DNA of 64,000 bases from DASSQJ01 sp963773655 (GCA_963773655.1 CAVZBX010000001.1:930001-994000); one strand, 5' to 3'; shown: positions 52,626 through 61,585, counted from the first letter of the stretch. Translations and numbers: made by a program. Notes: generated by a model from the letters alone, not told the origin.

Positions 52626-54371
52626 ATGATCCACCCACAGCAGCCCTCCGGGATGCCGACCCGGAAGTACGTGCCCTTCCAGGGCCAGATCGACGTCCAC
52701 CTCCCCGACCGCACCTGGCCGGACCGGGTGATGACCAAGGCCCCGCGCTGGTGCGCGGTCGACCTGCGCGACGGCAACCAGGCCCTCATCGACCCGATGG
52801 ACGCCGAGCGCAAGCTGCGGATGTTCAAGCTCCTCGTGAGGATGGGCTACAAGGAGATCGAGGTCGGCTTCCCGAGCGCCAGCCAGACCGACTTCGACTT
52901 CGTCCGCGAGCTCGTCGAGGGCGGCCACGTCCCGGACGACGTCACCATCCAGGTGCTCACCCAGGCCCGCGACCACCTCATCGAGCGCACCTTCGACGCG
53001 ATCCGCGGCTCGAAGCAGGCGATCGTGCACTTCTACAACTCGACCTCGGTGCTGCAGCGGCGGGTCGTGTTCGGGATGGACGAGGACGGCATCGTCGACA
53101 TCGCGCTCCAGGCTGCGCGGCTGTGCCGCAAGCTCGAGGAGACGGTGCCGGAGACGACGGTCTACTACGAGTACTCGCCGGAGTCCTACACGGGCACCGA
53201 GCTGGAGTTCGCGGTGCGTATCTGCAACGAGGTGATCGACGTCATCGACCCGACGCCGGACCACAAGATGATCGTCAACCTGCCGGCCACCGTCGAGATG
53301 GCGACCCCGAACGTCTACGCCGACAGCATCGAGTGGATGATCCGTCACCTCGAGCGCCGTGACTCGGTGGTGGTCTCCCTGCACCCGCACAACGACCGCG
53401 GCGAGGGCGTCGCCGCTGCCGAGCTCGGCCACCTCGCCGGCGCGGACCGGATCGAGGGGTGCCTGTTCGGCAACGGCGAGCGCACCGGCAACGTCTGCCT
53501 CGTCACCCTCGGCATGAACCTGTTCAGCCAGGGCATCGACCCGGAGATCGACTTCTCCGACATGGCCGAGATCCGGCGCACCGTCGAGTACTGCAACCAG
53601 CTGCCCGTCCACGAGCGGCACCCGTGGGGCGGCGACCTCGTCTACACGGCCTTCTCCGGCTCGCACCAGGACGCCATCAAGAAGGGCTTCGAGGACATGG
53701 AGCGGCGCTCCTCGGCCCGTGGGGTGGGCGTCGACGACATCGACTGGGGGGTGCCCTACCTGCCCATCGACCCGCACGACATCGGCCGCTCCTACGAGGC
53801 CGTGGTTCGCGTCAACAGCCAGTCCGGGAAGGGCGGGGTGTCCTACCTGCTCAAGGCCGAGCACGGGCTCGACCTCCCGCGCCGCCTCCAGGTGGAGTAC
53901 AGCCACGTCGTCCAGGCGCGCACGGACCGCGACGGCGGCGAGCTGTCGGCCGAGCAGATCTGGGAGATGTTCTCCGACGAGTACCTGCACTCGGCCGACG
54001 AGGAGCGCCGCTGGGGCCGGTTCTCGCCGGTGCGCTCGACGATCACCGGGCACGACGACGGCCTGGACCACATCGAGTCGGTGATCCTCGTCGACGGCAA
54101 GGAGACCGAGATCTTCGGCCGCGGCAACGGCCCCATCGCCGCGTTCCTCGACGCGCTGACGCCGCTCGGCATCGACGTGCGCGTGCTCGACTACCACGAG
54201 CACGCGCTGTCCGCCGGCGGCGACGCCCGCGCCGCGGCCTACGTCGAGTGCGCGGTGGGCGACCGCGTGCTCTGGGGGGTCGGGCTGCACGAGTCGATCG
54301 TCAAGGCCTCGCTGCGGGCCATCCTCTCGGCGCTCAACCGGGCCGAGCGCGACGCGGTGGCCGCGGTGTGA
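52626..54371 (+). CDS. leuA: 2-isopropylmalate synthase
   Basis: LeuA condenses acetyl-CoA with 2-oxoisovalerate in the first step of leucine synthesis. The 581-residue protein has the catalytic AVDLRDGNQALIDPM, the metal-binding VSLHPHNDRGEGVAA (HxH), GCLFGNGERTGN, and a C-terminal LeuA regulatory domain for leucine feedback (RLQVEYSHVVQARTD, FGRGNGPIAAFLDAL). It is of the long actinobacterial type. Expression is likely controlled by the Leu-codon leader just upstream. Confidence 0.97.
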   Translation: MIHPQQPSGMPTRKYVPFQGQIDVHLPDRTWPDRVMTKAPRWCAVDLRDGNQALIDPMDAERKLRMFKLLVRMGYKEIEVGFPSASQTDFDFVRELVEGGHVPDDVTIQVLTQARDHLIERTFDAIRGSKQAIVHFYNSTSVLQRRVVFGMDEDGIVDIALQAARLCRKLEETVPETTVYYEYSPESYTGTELEFAVRICNEVIDVIDPTPDHKMIVNLPATVEMATPNVYADSIEWMIRHLERRDSVVVSLHPHNDRGEGVAAAELGHLAGADRIEGCLFGNGERTGNVCLVTLGMNLFSQGIDPEIDFSDMAEIRRTVEYCNQLPVHERHPWGGDLVYTAFSGSHQDAIKKGFEDMERRSSARGVGVDDIDWGVPYLPIDPHDIGRSYEAVVRVNSQSGKGGVSYLLKAEHGLDLPRRLQVEYSHVVQARTDRDGGELSAEQIWEMFSDEYLHSADEERRWGRFSPVRSTITGHDDGLDHIESVILVDGKETEIFGRGNGPIAAFLDALTPLGIDVRVLDYHEHALSAGGDARAAAYVECAVGDRVLWGVGLHESIVKASLRAILSALNRAERDAVAAV

Positions 54372-55270
54372 CGGCCGGCTCGGGGCCCGCGGCTCCCGGG
54401 GGCGCGCTCGTCTGCGGGCTGGCCACCGTCGACGTCGTCCACGTGGTCGACGCGGTCCCGGGCGAGGACGAGAAGGTGGTGGCACACGCGACGACGGTGT
54501 CGGCCGGCGGCCCCGGTCTCAACGCGGCGCTGACCTCGTCCCTGCTCGGCGTCGGCACCCGGCTGGTCAGCGCGGTCGGCCACGGCCCGCTCGCGGCCGT
54601 CGTCGCCCGCGACTACGCGTCCTGCGGGGTCGCCCTCACCGACCTCGCACCACCCGGGTTCGAGCCGCCGGTGTCGTCGGTGCTCGTGACCCGGTCGACG
54701 GGGTCGCGGGCCGTGGTCTCGCGCAACGCGGTGGGAACCGTCGACTACCAGGACCACTCGCGGCGACGGGTGGAGGAGTGGCTCGACGACGTCTCCGCCG
54801 TCCTCGTCGACGGGCACCACCTCCCGGTGGCGGTGGCCGTGGCCGAGGAGGCGCGCCGGCGTGAGGTGCCCGTCATCCTCGATGGCGGCTCGTGGAAGCC
54901 GGGGCTGGAGGCGCTGATGAAGCACGTCGACGTCGCCGTGGTCTCCGCCGCCTTCACGGTCCCGGACGGCGGCGGGCGACACGGGGACGGGCTCACCCCC
55001 GTCCTCCGCCTCGGGCCCTGGTGGGCGGCACGGACCGGTGGCGAGCGGCCGGTGCGCTGGGCCGGCGCGGACGGCGCGTCGGGCGAGGTGCCGGTGCCCG
55101 AGGCCGACGTGGTCGACACCCTGGGGGCGGGCGACGTGCTCCACGGCGCCCTGCTGGCCGAGGTGGCCCGGGAGGGCACCGGAAACCTTCCCGGCGCCCT
55201 CGAGCGCGCGGTGGCGCTGGCCGCCCGGTCGGTCGCGTCGAGCGGCGTGCGCGGCTGGGCGGAGCGGTGA
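54368..55270 (+). CDS. PfkB family sugar kinase
   Basis: The 300-residue protein has the PfkB motifs VSAGGPGLNAALTSSLLG near the N-terminus and VVDTLGAGDVLHGALLAEV (DTxGAGD, catalytic Asp) near the C-terminus. The sugar or nucleoside substrate is unknown. GTG overlaps the leuA stop by 4 bp, so it is coupled to leuA expression. Its link to leucine synthesis is unclear. Confidence 0.9.
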   Translation: MTAGSGPAAPGGALVCGLATVDVVHVVDAVPGEDEKVVAHATTVSAGGPGLNAALTSSLLGVGTRLVSAVGHGPLAAVVARDYASCGVALTDLAPPGFEPPVSSVLVTRSTGSRAVVSRNAVGTVDYQDHSRRRVEEWLDDVSAVLVDGHHLPVAVAVAEEARRREVPVILDGGSWKPGLEALMKHVDVAVVSAAFTVPDGGGRHGDGLTPVLRLGPWWAARTGGERPVRWAGADGASGEVPVPEADVVDTLGAGDVLHGALLAEVAREGTGNLPGALERAVALAARSVASSGVRGWAER

Positions 55271-55379
55271 GGCAGGCACCCCTGCAGCTCTCGCGCTGAC
55301 GAGCGGTGAGCCCCGCAGTCGTGGGAGGGTCTGGGGGGACGCGCGCAGGTGCGTCGCGAACCACCCGGGAGGTGCCACC

Positions 55380-55724
55380 ATGGTCGCGACGGTCGACGAC
55401 TACCTGGCGGGGTTCGGCGGCGAGGTGCGGGCTCGCCTCGACACGATGCGCGAGGTGGTGAGGAGGAGTGCGCCCGACGCCGTCGAGGGGATGGCGTACG
55501 GCATGCCCGCGTACAAGCTCGACGGCAGGCCGCTGGTCTACTTCGCGGGCTACGACGGGCACATCGGCTTCTACGCGACACCCAACGGGCACGAGGCCTT
55601 CGCGGAGGAGTTCTCCCGCTACCAGCAGGGGAAGGGCTCGGTGCGCTTCCCGCACACCGAGCCGCTGCCGACCGACCTGGTGCGTCGGGTGGTCGATTTC
55701 CGGGTCGCCGCGGTCCGGGGCTGA
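55380..55724 (+). CDS. DUF1801 (YdhG-like) protein
   Basis: The 114-residue protein has the DUF1801 pattern: VDDYLAGFGGEVRARLDTMREVVRRSAPDAVEGMAYGMPAYKLDGRPLVYFAGYDGHIGFY in successive blocks and KGSVRFPHTEPLP. Relatives are called iron chaperones from YdhG, but a function is not established. GGGAGGTG lies about 5 nt before the ATG. Confidence 0.9.
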   Translation: MVATVDDYLAGFGGEVRARLDTMREVVRRSAPDAVEGMAYGMPAYKLDGRPLVYFAGYDGHIGFYATPNGHEAFAEEFSRYQQGKGSVRFPHTEPLPTDLVRRVVDFRVAAVRG

Positions 55725-55727
55725 CCG

Positions 55728-56528
55728 GTGCCGCCGGTGGAGCCCGACAGCTGGCACCGTGGCCTCGTCGCCCGGTGGTGGGCCTACTTCCGTCACTCCG
55801 GCCCGGAGGTCACGTACTTCCGCCGGTTCGTCGAGGCCGGACAACCCGCGCTCGACGTCGCCTGCGGCGCCGGGCGACTGCTCGTGCCGTACGTAGAGGC
55901 GGGGCTCGACGTCGACGGGGTCGACGTGTCACCGGACATGGTGGCGCTGTGCACCGAGGCGGCTCGCCGCGCCGGCCGGTCGCCCCGGATCTGGTGCCAG
56001 CCGATGCACGCGCTCGACCTGCCCCGCCGGTATCGCACCGTCTACGTCTGCGGGGGCCTGGGCCTGGGCTCGACACGCAGCCAGGACGCGCAGGCCCTGC
56101 GTCGCATCCTCGAGCACCTCGAGCCCGGAGGCACCCTGGTGCTCGACAACGAGGTCCCGTACGCGGACCCCGCGCGATGGAGGTTCTGGGCCGAGCGCAG
56201 CTCCCCGGACCTCCCCGAAGCCGACGAGCCACCGGAGGACCGCCGGACCGGGCCCGACGGCTGCGAGTACGCGCTGGCGGCACGGATGTGTGCGCTGGAC
56301 CCGGTGGCGCAGCAGGAGGCCTGGGAGATCCGCGCCCGGCAGTGGCGCGACGGCGTGCTCGTCGCGGAGGAGCGCCACCGGCTGACGGTCAACCCGTACT
56401 TCGCCGGCGAGATCGTGCTGATGCTCGAGCAGGCAGGTTTCGTGGACGTGCGCCTGGAGGGCGGGTACGAGGAGCGCGAGCCGACGCCCTGGGACGACTT
56501 CCTGGTCTACGTCGCGACCCGTCCCTGA
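55728..56528 (+). CDS. Class I SAM-dependent methyltransferase
   Basis: The 266-residue protein has motif I ALDVACGAGRLLVPYVEAGL, motif II GVDVSPDMVALC and a TVYVCGGLGLGSTRSQDA segment, the layout of small-molecule methyltransferases. The substrate is unknown. GTG lies 3 bp after the stop of the DUF1801 gene, so the two are probably translated from one message. Confidence 0.88.
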   Translation: MPPVEPDSWHRGLVARWWAYFRHSGPEVTYFRRFVEAGQPALDVACGAGRLLVPYVEAGLDVDGVDVSPDMVALCTEAARRAGRSPRIWCQPMHALDLPRRYRTVYVCGGLGLGSTRSQDAQALRRILEHLEPGGTLVLDNEVPYADPARWRFWAERSSPDLPEADEPPEDRRTGPDGCEYALAARMCALDPVAQQEAWEIRARQWRDGVLVAEERHRLTVNPYFAGEIVLMLEQAGFVDVRLEGGYEEREPTPWDDFLVYVATRP

Positions 56529-56545
56529 CCGGTGCCCGGGGCCGC

Positions 56546-57171
56546 TCAGCGCACGCCGCGCACGCGGAACTGGATGCTGATCCGCGGGCCCACCGGCTTC
56601 GCCGTCTTGGGCACGCAGTGGTCCCAGGTGCGCTGGCAGGACCCGCCCATGACGACCAGGTCGCCGTGGCCCGCGGGGACCCGGATCGAATGGCCACCCT
56701 CGCGGGGCCGGAGCAGCAGGTCGCGGGGCGCGCCGACGGACAGGATGGCGACCACGGTGTCCTCGCCACTGCTGCGGCCGATGCGGTCGCCGTGCCAGGC
56801 CACCGAGTCGCGGCCGTCGCGGTAGAGGCACATCCCGGCGGTGACGAAGGGCTCCCCAGCTCCTCCGCGTAGTGCGCCGAGAGGGCCGCACGGCACTCGT
56901 CGAGGACGGCGTGGGGGAGTGGCTCACCCTCGCCGTAGAACTTCAGCAGCCGGGGGACGTCGACGACGTTCTCGTACATCTGGCGGCGTTCGGCGTACCA
57001 CGGCACCTCGCGGCGCAGGATCTCGAAGAGGTCGTCGGCGCCGCCGACCCAGGCCGCCCGCCGGTCGACCCAGGCCCCGTGGGAGAGCACCGTGCGCTGG
57101 ACCGCCCCGCCGAGGGGGCGGGCCTCGATGCCGTCGGCCAGGTCGAGCAGGGACCCCTGGAGCACGGTCAT
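56546..57171 (-). CDS. AlkB-like 2-oxoglutarate dioxygenase, frameshifted near 56,860
   Basis: From ATG 57,171 the product reads MTVLQGSLLDLADGIEARPL and YAERRQMYENVVDVPRLLKFYGEGEPLPH, then shifts at about 56,855-56,863 (a deleted C in GGGCGAG would explain it). The other frame continues EPFVTAGMCLYRDGRDSVAWHGD with the HxD iron motif, GEDTVVAILSVGAPRDLLLRP, and RISIQFRVRG with the 2OG-binding Arg. The family repairs alkylated DNA or RNA. Length when repaired is about 208 residues. TACGGT ends 6 nt before the ATG. Confidence 0.78.
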
Positions 57172-57278
57172 CCCCGCACCGTAGCCAGGAATCGAACTCC
57201 TGTCCAGACCTTCGACGCGACCAGGGCGCTGCGGTCGGCTCCGCGCCACGACGGGCGCCGATGGCGTTCGGTGGCTCC

Positions 57279-57965
57279 ATGAGCGAACACCCCCTGGACG
57301 GCGCGGTCGTCGCCGTGGTCGGAGCATCCGGAGCGCTCGGGTCCCTCGTGGCCCGCGGCGCGGCGGCACGCGGTGCGCACCTCCTCCTCGTCGGGCGGAA
57401 CCGGACCCGGCTGGAGGGGGTGGTCGAGGGGGCCGAGGTGGTCGTCGGTGATCTCGGCGACGCCACCCTGGGGGACCGGGTGGTCGACGCGGCGAACGGC
57501 GGTCACGGCCGGCTCGACGGTGTCGTCAACGCCGCGGGAGTGGTCGCCTTCGGGCCCCTCGTCGACACCGACGACGCCGTGGTGGAGGAGCTGTTCCTCA
57601 CCAACGTGGTCGGGCCGCTGTTCCTCGCCCGGCGGGTGCTGCCGGCCCTGCGCGAGAGCGGTGGCTTCCTCGCCAACCTCAGCGCCGTCGTCGCGGAGCG
57701 GCCGATGGCGGGGATGGCCGCCTACTCGGCGTGCAAGGCGGCGCTGACCGCCGCGGACCGGGCCCTCCACAAGGAGCTGCGCCGGACCGGGGTCGACGTG
57801 CTCGACGTGCGCCCACCCCACACCGAGACCGGGCTCGCGACGCGGCCGCTCGCCGGCGAGGCGCCCCGGTTGCCGCAGGGCCTGGAGCCGGCGGCCGTGG
57901 CCGAGGCGGTCCTCGACGCCATCGAGGCGGGGCGCACGGAACTGGGGTCGGACGCCTTTCGCTGA
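57279..57965 (+). CDS. Short-chain dehydrogenase/reductase
   Basis: The 228-residue SDR has the cofactor site VVGASGALGSLVARG (GxxGxxG), NAAGVVAFGP (NAG motif), the active-site Ser in NLSAVVAERP and YSACKAAL (YxxxK). The substrate is unknown. ATG 57,279 is chosen; ATG 57,261 is an in-frame alternative and neither has a good ribosome binding site. Confidence 0.88.
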   Translation: MSEHPLDGAVVAVVGASGALGSLVARGAAARGAHLLLVGRNRTRLEGVVEGAEVVVGDLGDATLGDRVVDAANGGHGRLDGVVNAAGVVAFGPLVDTDDAVVEELFLTNVVGPLFLARRVLPALRESGGFLANLSAVVAERPMAGMAAYSACKAALTAADRALHKELRRTGVDVLDVRPPHTETGLATRPLAGEAPRLPQGLEPAAVAEAVLDAIEAGRTELGSDAFR

Positions 57966-57972
57966 CGTGCGC

Positions 57973-58649
57973 TCAGGGCTCCTCGGGGGACCGACCGCCG
58001 TCCGGGTCGTGGCCGGCGCGCGCCGCTCGTGCGGTACGTGGCCCCGGGCGGCGATGCGTACCCGAACCACCCGACGCCGAGGTCCTCGGGTGCCGGCGGA
58101 GGGTCCCACAGCACCTCCTCCCGCTGCGTGGCGGCGCGGAGGGCGGCGAGGTCGAGCGTCGCGCTGGACTCCGGCACCCCCGCCGTGTTCCCACGCGACG
58201 ACGAGGTCGAGACGGTCTCCCCCCGGGATCGGGTGGAGCCACCACGACTGCCGCCACCGGAGCGCACCTCCCTCTCCTCGGGTCATCACCCAGGCGACCC
58301 CGTCGCCGCCGCCCTCGCCGGGGTGCTCGGCGCGGGGGTCGTGGCCGATCCGGGTGCCGTCCTCGAGCCGCACGCCGCACCGGGGCTCGGCGCCGGGCCA
58401 GTCGAACCGGCCCGGACGGCGTGGTGCTCCCGGCCGCAGCCAGGTCGTCACGTGCAGCTCCACGCCGCGGCGGTACACGGTGGCGTGCGTGACCCGTACG
58501 ACGACGTCGCGCCCCCGGTGGACCTCGACGTCGAGGGGCAGGACCACCCCCACGGCGTGCTGGGGCGGCATCCACGGAAGGTCGACCTCGGGTGGCTCCT
58601 CCACCTCCGACGGCTCCGGGAAGGGCTCGAAGAACGACGCGTCCGCCAT
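57973..58649 (-). CDS. Hypothetical protein, frameshifted twice
   Basis: From ATG 58,649 the product reads MADASFFEPFPEPSEVEEPP, VGVVLPLDVEVHRGRDVVVRVTHATVYRRGVELHVTTWL and WWLHPIPGGDRLDLVVAWEHGG. Coding bias then moves to a second frame near 58,185 (VPESSATLDLAALRAATQREEVLW), and to a third before the end at 57,973 (RAARAGHDPDGGRSPEEP). The repaired length would be about 225 residues. I do not recognise a family. TACGCT ends 6 nt before the ATG. Confidence 0.55.
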
Positions 58650-58694
58650 GGCGCGAGCGTAGGGCCGGGCCCGTGGCTGCGCTTGGATGTGGGG

Positions 58695-59600
58695 ATGAGC
58701 GAGGCCGGGGCGAGGGGTTGCGCCCCTCGGGCGCGGGAGGAGTTCGTCGACGCGCCGGTCGACGTGCCCGCCCTGCGCGCCTGGCTGACGGACCACTCGG
58801 TGCCTGGTCTGGACCGGGTGGAGCACCACCCGGACGGCTCCACCGGGCACCACCGTGCGGTGCGCACGAGCGGGGGCACGTCGACTCTCGAGGTGCGCCT
58901 CCCCGTCGACGGCGGGCCGGTGCGGCTGGCCGCCGCCGGCGGAGACGTTCCGGCCGCGCTCGCGACCGCCCGGCGCTGGCTGGGTCTGCACCTCGACCCC
59001 GCCGCCGGCGTGGTGGCGCTGCGGGACGACCCCGTGCTCGGCCCCCTGGTGCGGGCCCGGCCGCACGTGCGGGTGCCGGGTGCCCCGGACCCGTTCGAGA
59101 CGGCGGTGGGCGTCGTCCTCGGTCAGCACGTGTCGGTGGCGGCGGGCCGCCGGTTCGCCGGCCGGCTCGTCGCCGCCCACGGCGAGGGCGAGGGACCGGA
59201 GCGGGTGGCACCGGCCGCCGAGGTGCTCGCCGGCCTCGACTCCCGGCCACTCCAGCGCGACGTGGGGGTCACCGGTGCCCGCGCGGTGGCCGTCGTCGCC
59301 CTCGCCCGGGCCGTCGCCGGCGGTCTCGTCCTCGGACGCACCGACGACCCCGACCGGCGCGGCCTGGTCCGTGAGTCGCTGCTGGCCCTGCCGGGCGTGG
59401 GCCCCTGGACCGCCGACCTCGTCGCGCTGCGCTGCCTGGGCGACCCCGACGTCTTCCTGCCCGGCGACCTGGTGCTGCGCCGTGCCCTGGGTGGCGTGAG
59501 CGTCCGGGAGGCGAGTCGCCTCGCCGAGGGCTGGCGGCCGCACCGGTCGCTGGCGGTGGTGCACCTGTGGACCCACCACGCGCTCGACCCGCCGGGCTGA
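58695..59600 (+). CDS. AlkA-like DNA-3-methyladenine glycosylase
   Basis: The 301-residue protein has an N-terminal AlkA-type domain and the HhH-GPD fold: DPFETAVGVVLGQHVSVAAG, SLLALPGVGPWTADLVALRC (helix-hairpin-helix) and FLPGDLVLRRAL with the catalytic Asp. It would excise alkylated purines. No Ada domain is fused. ATG 58,695 is 6 nt after a TTGGAT hexamer. It lies 1.5 kb from the AlkB-like gene, so two alkylation-repair functions are near each other. Confidence 0.9.
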   Translation: MSEAGARGCAPRAREEFVDAPVDVPALRAWLTDHSVPGLDRVEHHPDGSTGHHRAVRTSGGTSTLEVRLPVDGGPVRLAAAGGDVPAALATARRWLGLHLDPAAGVVALRDDPVLGPLVRARPHVRVPGAPDPFETAVGVVLGQHVSVAAGRRFAGRLVAAHGEGEGPERVAPAAEVLAGLDSRPLQRDVGVTGARAVAVVALARAVAGGLVLGRTDDPDRRGLVRESLLALPGVGPWTADLVALRCLGDPDVFLPGDLVLRRALGGVSVREASRLAEGWRPHRSLAVVHLWTHHALDPPG

Positions 59601-59646
59601 GCGACCACCTCCCGCCGATGTCGGCGGGTGGGCCGACAATGGTGCG

Positions 59647-60372
59647 GTGCCCCTCTACCGCGACGAGGCCATCGTCCTGCGCACCCACAAGCTGGGTGAG
59701 GCCGACCGCATCGTCACCGTCCTCTCCCGTCGGCTGGGCAAGCTGCGCGTCGTCGGCAAGGGCGTTCGCCGCACGAGGTCACGCTTCGGTGCGCGCCTGG
59801 AGCCGGGGATGCACGTCGACGTCCAGTGCTACGAGGGCCGCAGCCTCGACACCGTCACCCAGGCCGAGACGATCGACCCGTGGGGTGAGGTGATCGCCCG
59901 CGACTACCGGGCGTGGACGGCCGCCACCGCCGTGCTCGAGACCTGCGGCCGCCTCACCGAGGAGCGCGAACCGGCCCTCCAGCAGTACCTCCTCCTCTCC
60001 GGGGCGCTGCGCTCCCTCGCCCAGCGCGACCACGACGCCGGTCTCGTCCTCGACGCCTACCTCCTGCGGGCGATGGCCGTGGGCGGCTACGCTCCCAGCT
60101 TCCAGGACTGCGCCAAGTGCGGCGCCCCGGGCCCGCACCGGGCCTTCCACGTCGCGGCCGGCGGGGTCGTCTGCCCCGTGTGCCGCCCGCCCGGATCGGC
60201 CGCGCCGGCGCCCCAGACGCTGCGGCTGCTCGCGGCCCTGCTCGCCGGCGACTGGCTCCTCGCCGACGGCTCCGACGACCGGCACCGCCGCGAGGGCAGC
60301 GGGCTCACGGCCGCGTTCCTCCAGTGGCACCTCGAGCGCGGCATCCGCAGCCTTCGTATGGTGGAGCGGTGA
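59647..60372 (+). CDS. recO: DNA repair protein RecO
   Basis: RecO loads RecA with RecR and RecF. The 241-residue protein has an OB-fold N-terminus (YRDEAIVLRTHKLGEADRIVTVLSRRLGKLRVVGKGVRR), a helical core and the zinc site CAKCGAPG...CPVCRPPG. GACAAT ends 6 nt before the GTG. It overlaps uppS by 4 bp, as in most actinobacteria. Confidence 0.95.
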   Translation: MPLYRDEAIVLRTHKLGEADRIVTVLSRRLGKLRVVGKGVRRTRSRFGARLEPGMHVDVQCYEGRSLDTVTQAETIDPWGEVIARDYRAWTAATAVLETCGRLTEEREPALQQYLLLSGALRSLAQRDHDAGLVLDAYLLRAMAVGGYAPSFQDCAKCGAPGPHRAFHVAAGGVVCPVCRPPGSAAPAPQTLRLLAALLAGDWLLADGSDDRHRREGSGLTAAFLQWHLERGIRSLRMVER

Positions 60373-61190
60373 GCGCGCCGCAGCCCTACCCGCCGCCGTT
60401 CCCGCACCCCAGTGGTGCCCGGCCGCCGGCCGTCCCCGCCTCGAGGATGCCGCGCCACGTCGCCGTCGTCATGGACGGCAACGGTCGCTGGGCCAACCAG
60501 CGGGGTCTGCCCCGCACCAGGGGCCACGAGGCGGGTGAGGCGGCCCTGCTCGACGTCGTCGCCGGCGCCATCGAGGTTGGCCTGACCCACCTGTCGGCCT
60601 ACGCGTTCTCGACCGAGAACTGGAAGCGCAGCCGGGACGAGGTGCGCTTCCTCATGGGGTTCAACCGCGACGTCATCCGCCGCCGTCGCGACCAGCTCCA
60701 CGAGTGGGGGGTCCGGATGCGCTGGGTGGGCCGGCGGCCGCGGCTGTGGGGCTCGGTCATCAAGGAGCTGGAGACGGCGCAGCGGCTCACCAGCGACAAC
60801 ACCGGGCTCACCCTGTACTTCTGCGTCAACTACGGGGGTCGTGCCGAGATCGGCGACGCCGCGCGGCACATCGCCGAGGACGTCGCCCGTGGCCGGCTCA
60901 AGGCCTCGGCCGTCGACGAGCGCACCATCGCGCGCGTACCTGCCGGAGCCCGACATGCCCGACGTCGACCTGTTCGTGCGGTCCTCGGGCGAGCAGCGCA
61001 CCAGCAACTTCCTGCTCTGGCAGAGCGCGTACGCGGAGATGGTCTTCCAGGACCGGCTCTGGCCCGACTACGACCGCCGCGACCTCTGGGCGGCCATCGA
61101 GAGCTACGTCGACCGCGAGCGTCGCTACGGCGGCGCCGTCGATGCGCCGACGGACCGGGCCGTCGGCGCACGGCACGTAGCGGGCCATGA
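60369..61190 (+). CDS. uppS: Undecaprenyl diphosphate synthase, frameshifted near 60,935
   Basis: UppS makes the C50-C55 prenyl diphosphate carrier for cell-wall synthesis. Visible motifs are VAVVMDGNGRWANQRG, HEAGEAALLDVV, YAFSTENWKR and FCVNYGGRAEI. At CGCGCGTAC (about 60,932-60,938) the frame moves by one base; the other frame continues YLPEPDMPDVDLFVRSSGEQRTSNFLLWQSAYAEM and RDLWAAIESYVDRERRYGGAVD. The end is uncertain because no stop appears in that frame until 61,455; about 61,140-61,190 fits family length. Loss of this gene should be lethal, so a sequence error is likely. Confidence 0.82.
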   Translation: MSAPQPYPPPFPHPSGARPPAVPASRMPRHVAVVMDGNGRWANQRGLPRTRGHEAGEAALLDVVAGAIEVGLTHLSAYAFSTENWKRSRDEVRFLMGFNRDVIRRRRDQLHEWGVRMRWVGRRPRLWGSVIKELETAQRLTSDNTGLTLYFCVNYGGRAEIGDAARHIAEDVARGRLKASAVDERTIARVPAGARHARRRPVRAVLGRAAHQQLPALAERVRGDGLPGPALARLRPPRPLGGHRELRRPRASLRRRRRCADGPGRRRTARSGP

Positions 61191-61585
61191 CCGCCAGGTT
61201 CATCTGGATGCCCCGGCTCCTTCTCCCCGACCAGGTCGACACGTTCCAGGCTGTTCCCGCGTACCTCGTAGCGCGTCCCGTCGTCGTCGACGCAGTGGCG
61301 CCCGGATCGCCGCCGACCCTCGTCCGCGACCCCGCGGTCGCCCGCCGGTGGCACGAGGAGAGCGCCTGCGCGGGGATGTCGGTGGGCGGGCTCGCGGCGC
61401 ACCTGGCGGGCCAGGCGCGCACCGCGGTCCGGCTGCTGTCGGCCCCGCCGAATGACGCGGAGGCGATCCCGGTCCAGGAGCACTACCGACGCGCGGCGTG
61501 GGTCCACACCGGGCTCGCGCGCGGGTGCGCGAGCTGGGCCGACGACGAGGCCGAGCACCGGACCTATCCGGCAGGGCGCCGCTGA
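61187..61585 (+). pseudogene. N-terminal fragment of a maleylpyruvate-isomerase-like (DinB_2) gene
   Basis: Residues from about 61,300 read VRDPAVARRWHEESACAGMSVGGLAAHLAGQARTAVRLLSAPP in blocks, the N-terminal pattern of the mycothiol-dependent maleylpyruvate isomerase family with its H-containing GGLAAHLAGQ motif. The frame ends at 61,585 in GRR without the middle of the protein. The part before about 61,290 does not match the family and has coding-like signal on the other strand. The matching C-terminus lies at 62,009-62,248. Confidence 0.65.

Noticed and set aside
57160..57260. tRNA gene around the T-arm-like sequence
   Set aside because: Only about 25 nt separate the best candidate 5' acceptor strand from the T-stem. 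This is too short for D and anticodon arms, and the acceptor pairing has a mismatch.
57168..59639. Long reverse-strand open frame through the glycosylase and SDR genes
   Set aside because: Only its middle part (about 58,185-58,649) has family-like composition on this strand. The rest is antisense to clear genes.
2451..59649. Programmed frameshifting as the cause of the broken genes
   Set aside because: The shift sites have no shared slippery heptamer or downstream structure and differ in direction, which fits random indels better.
61125..61310. Reverse-strand coding remnant (reads TRYEVRGNSLERVDLVGE, then in another frame NLAVMARYVPCADGPVRR)
   Set aside because: Coding bias is good and a stop exists near 61,125, but the piece is short, frame-broken and overlaps the uppS 3' end. 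I could not name a family, so it is not listed as a gene.
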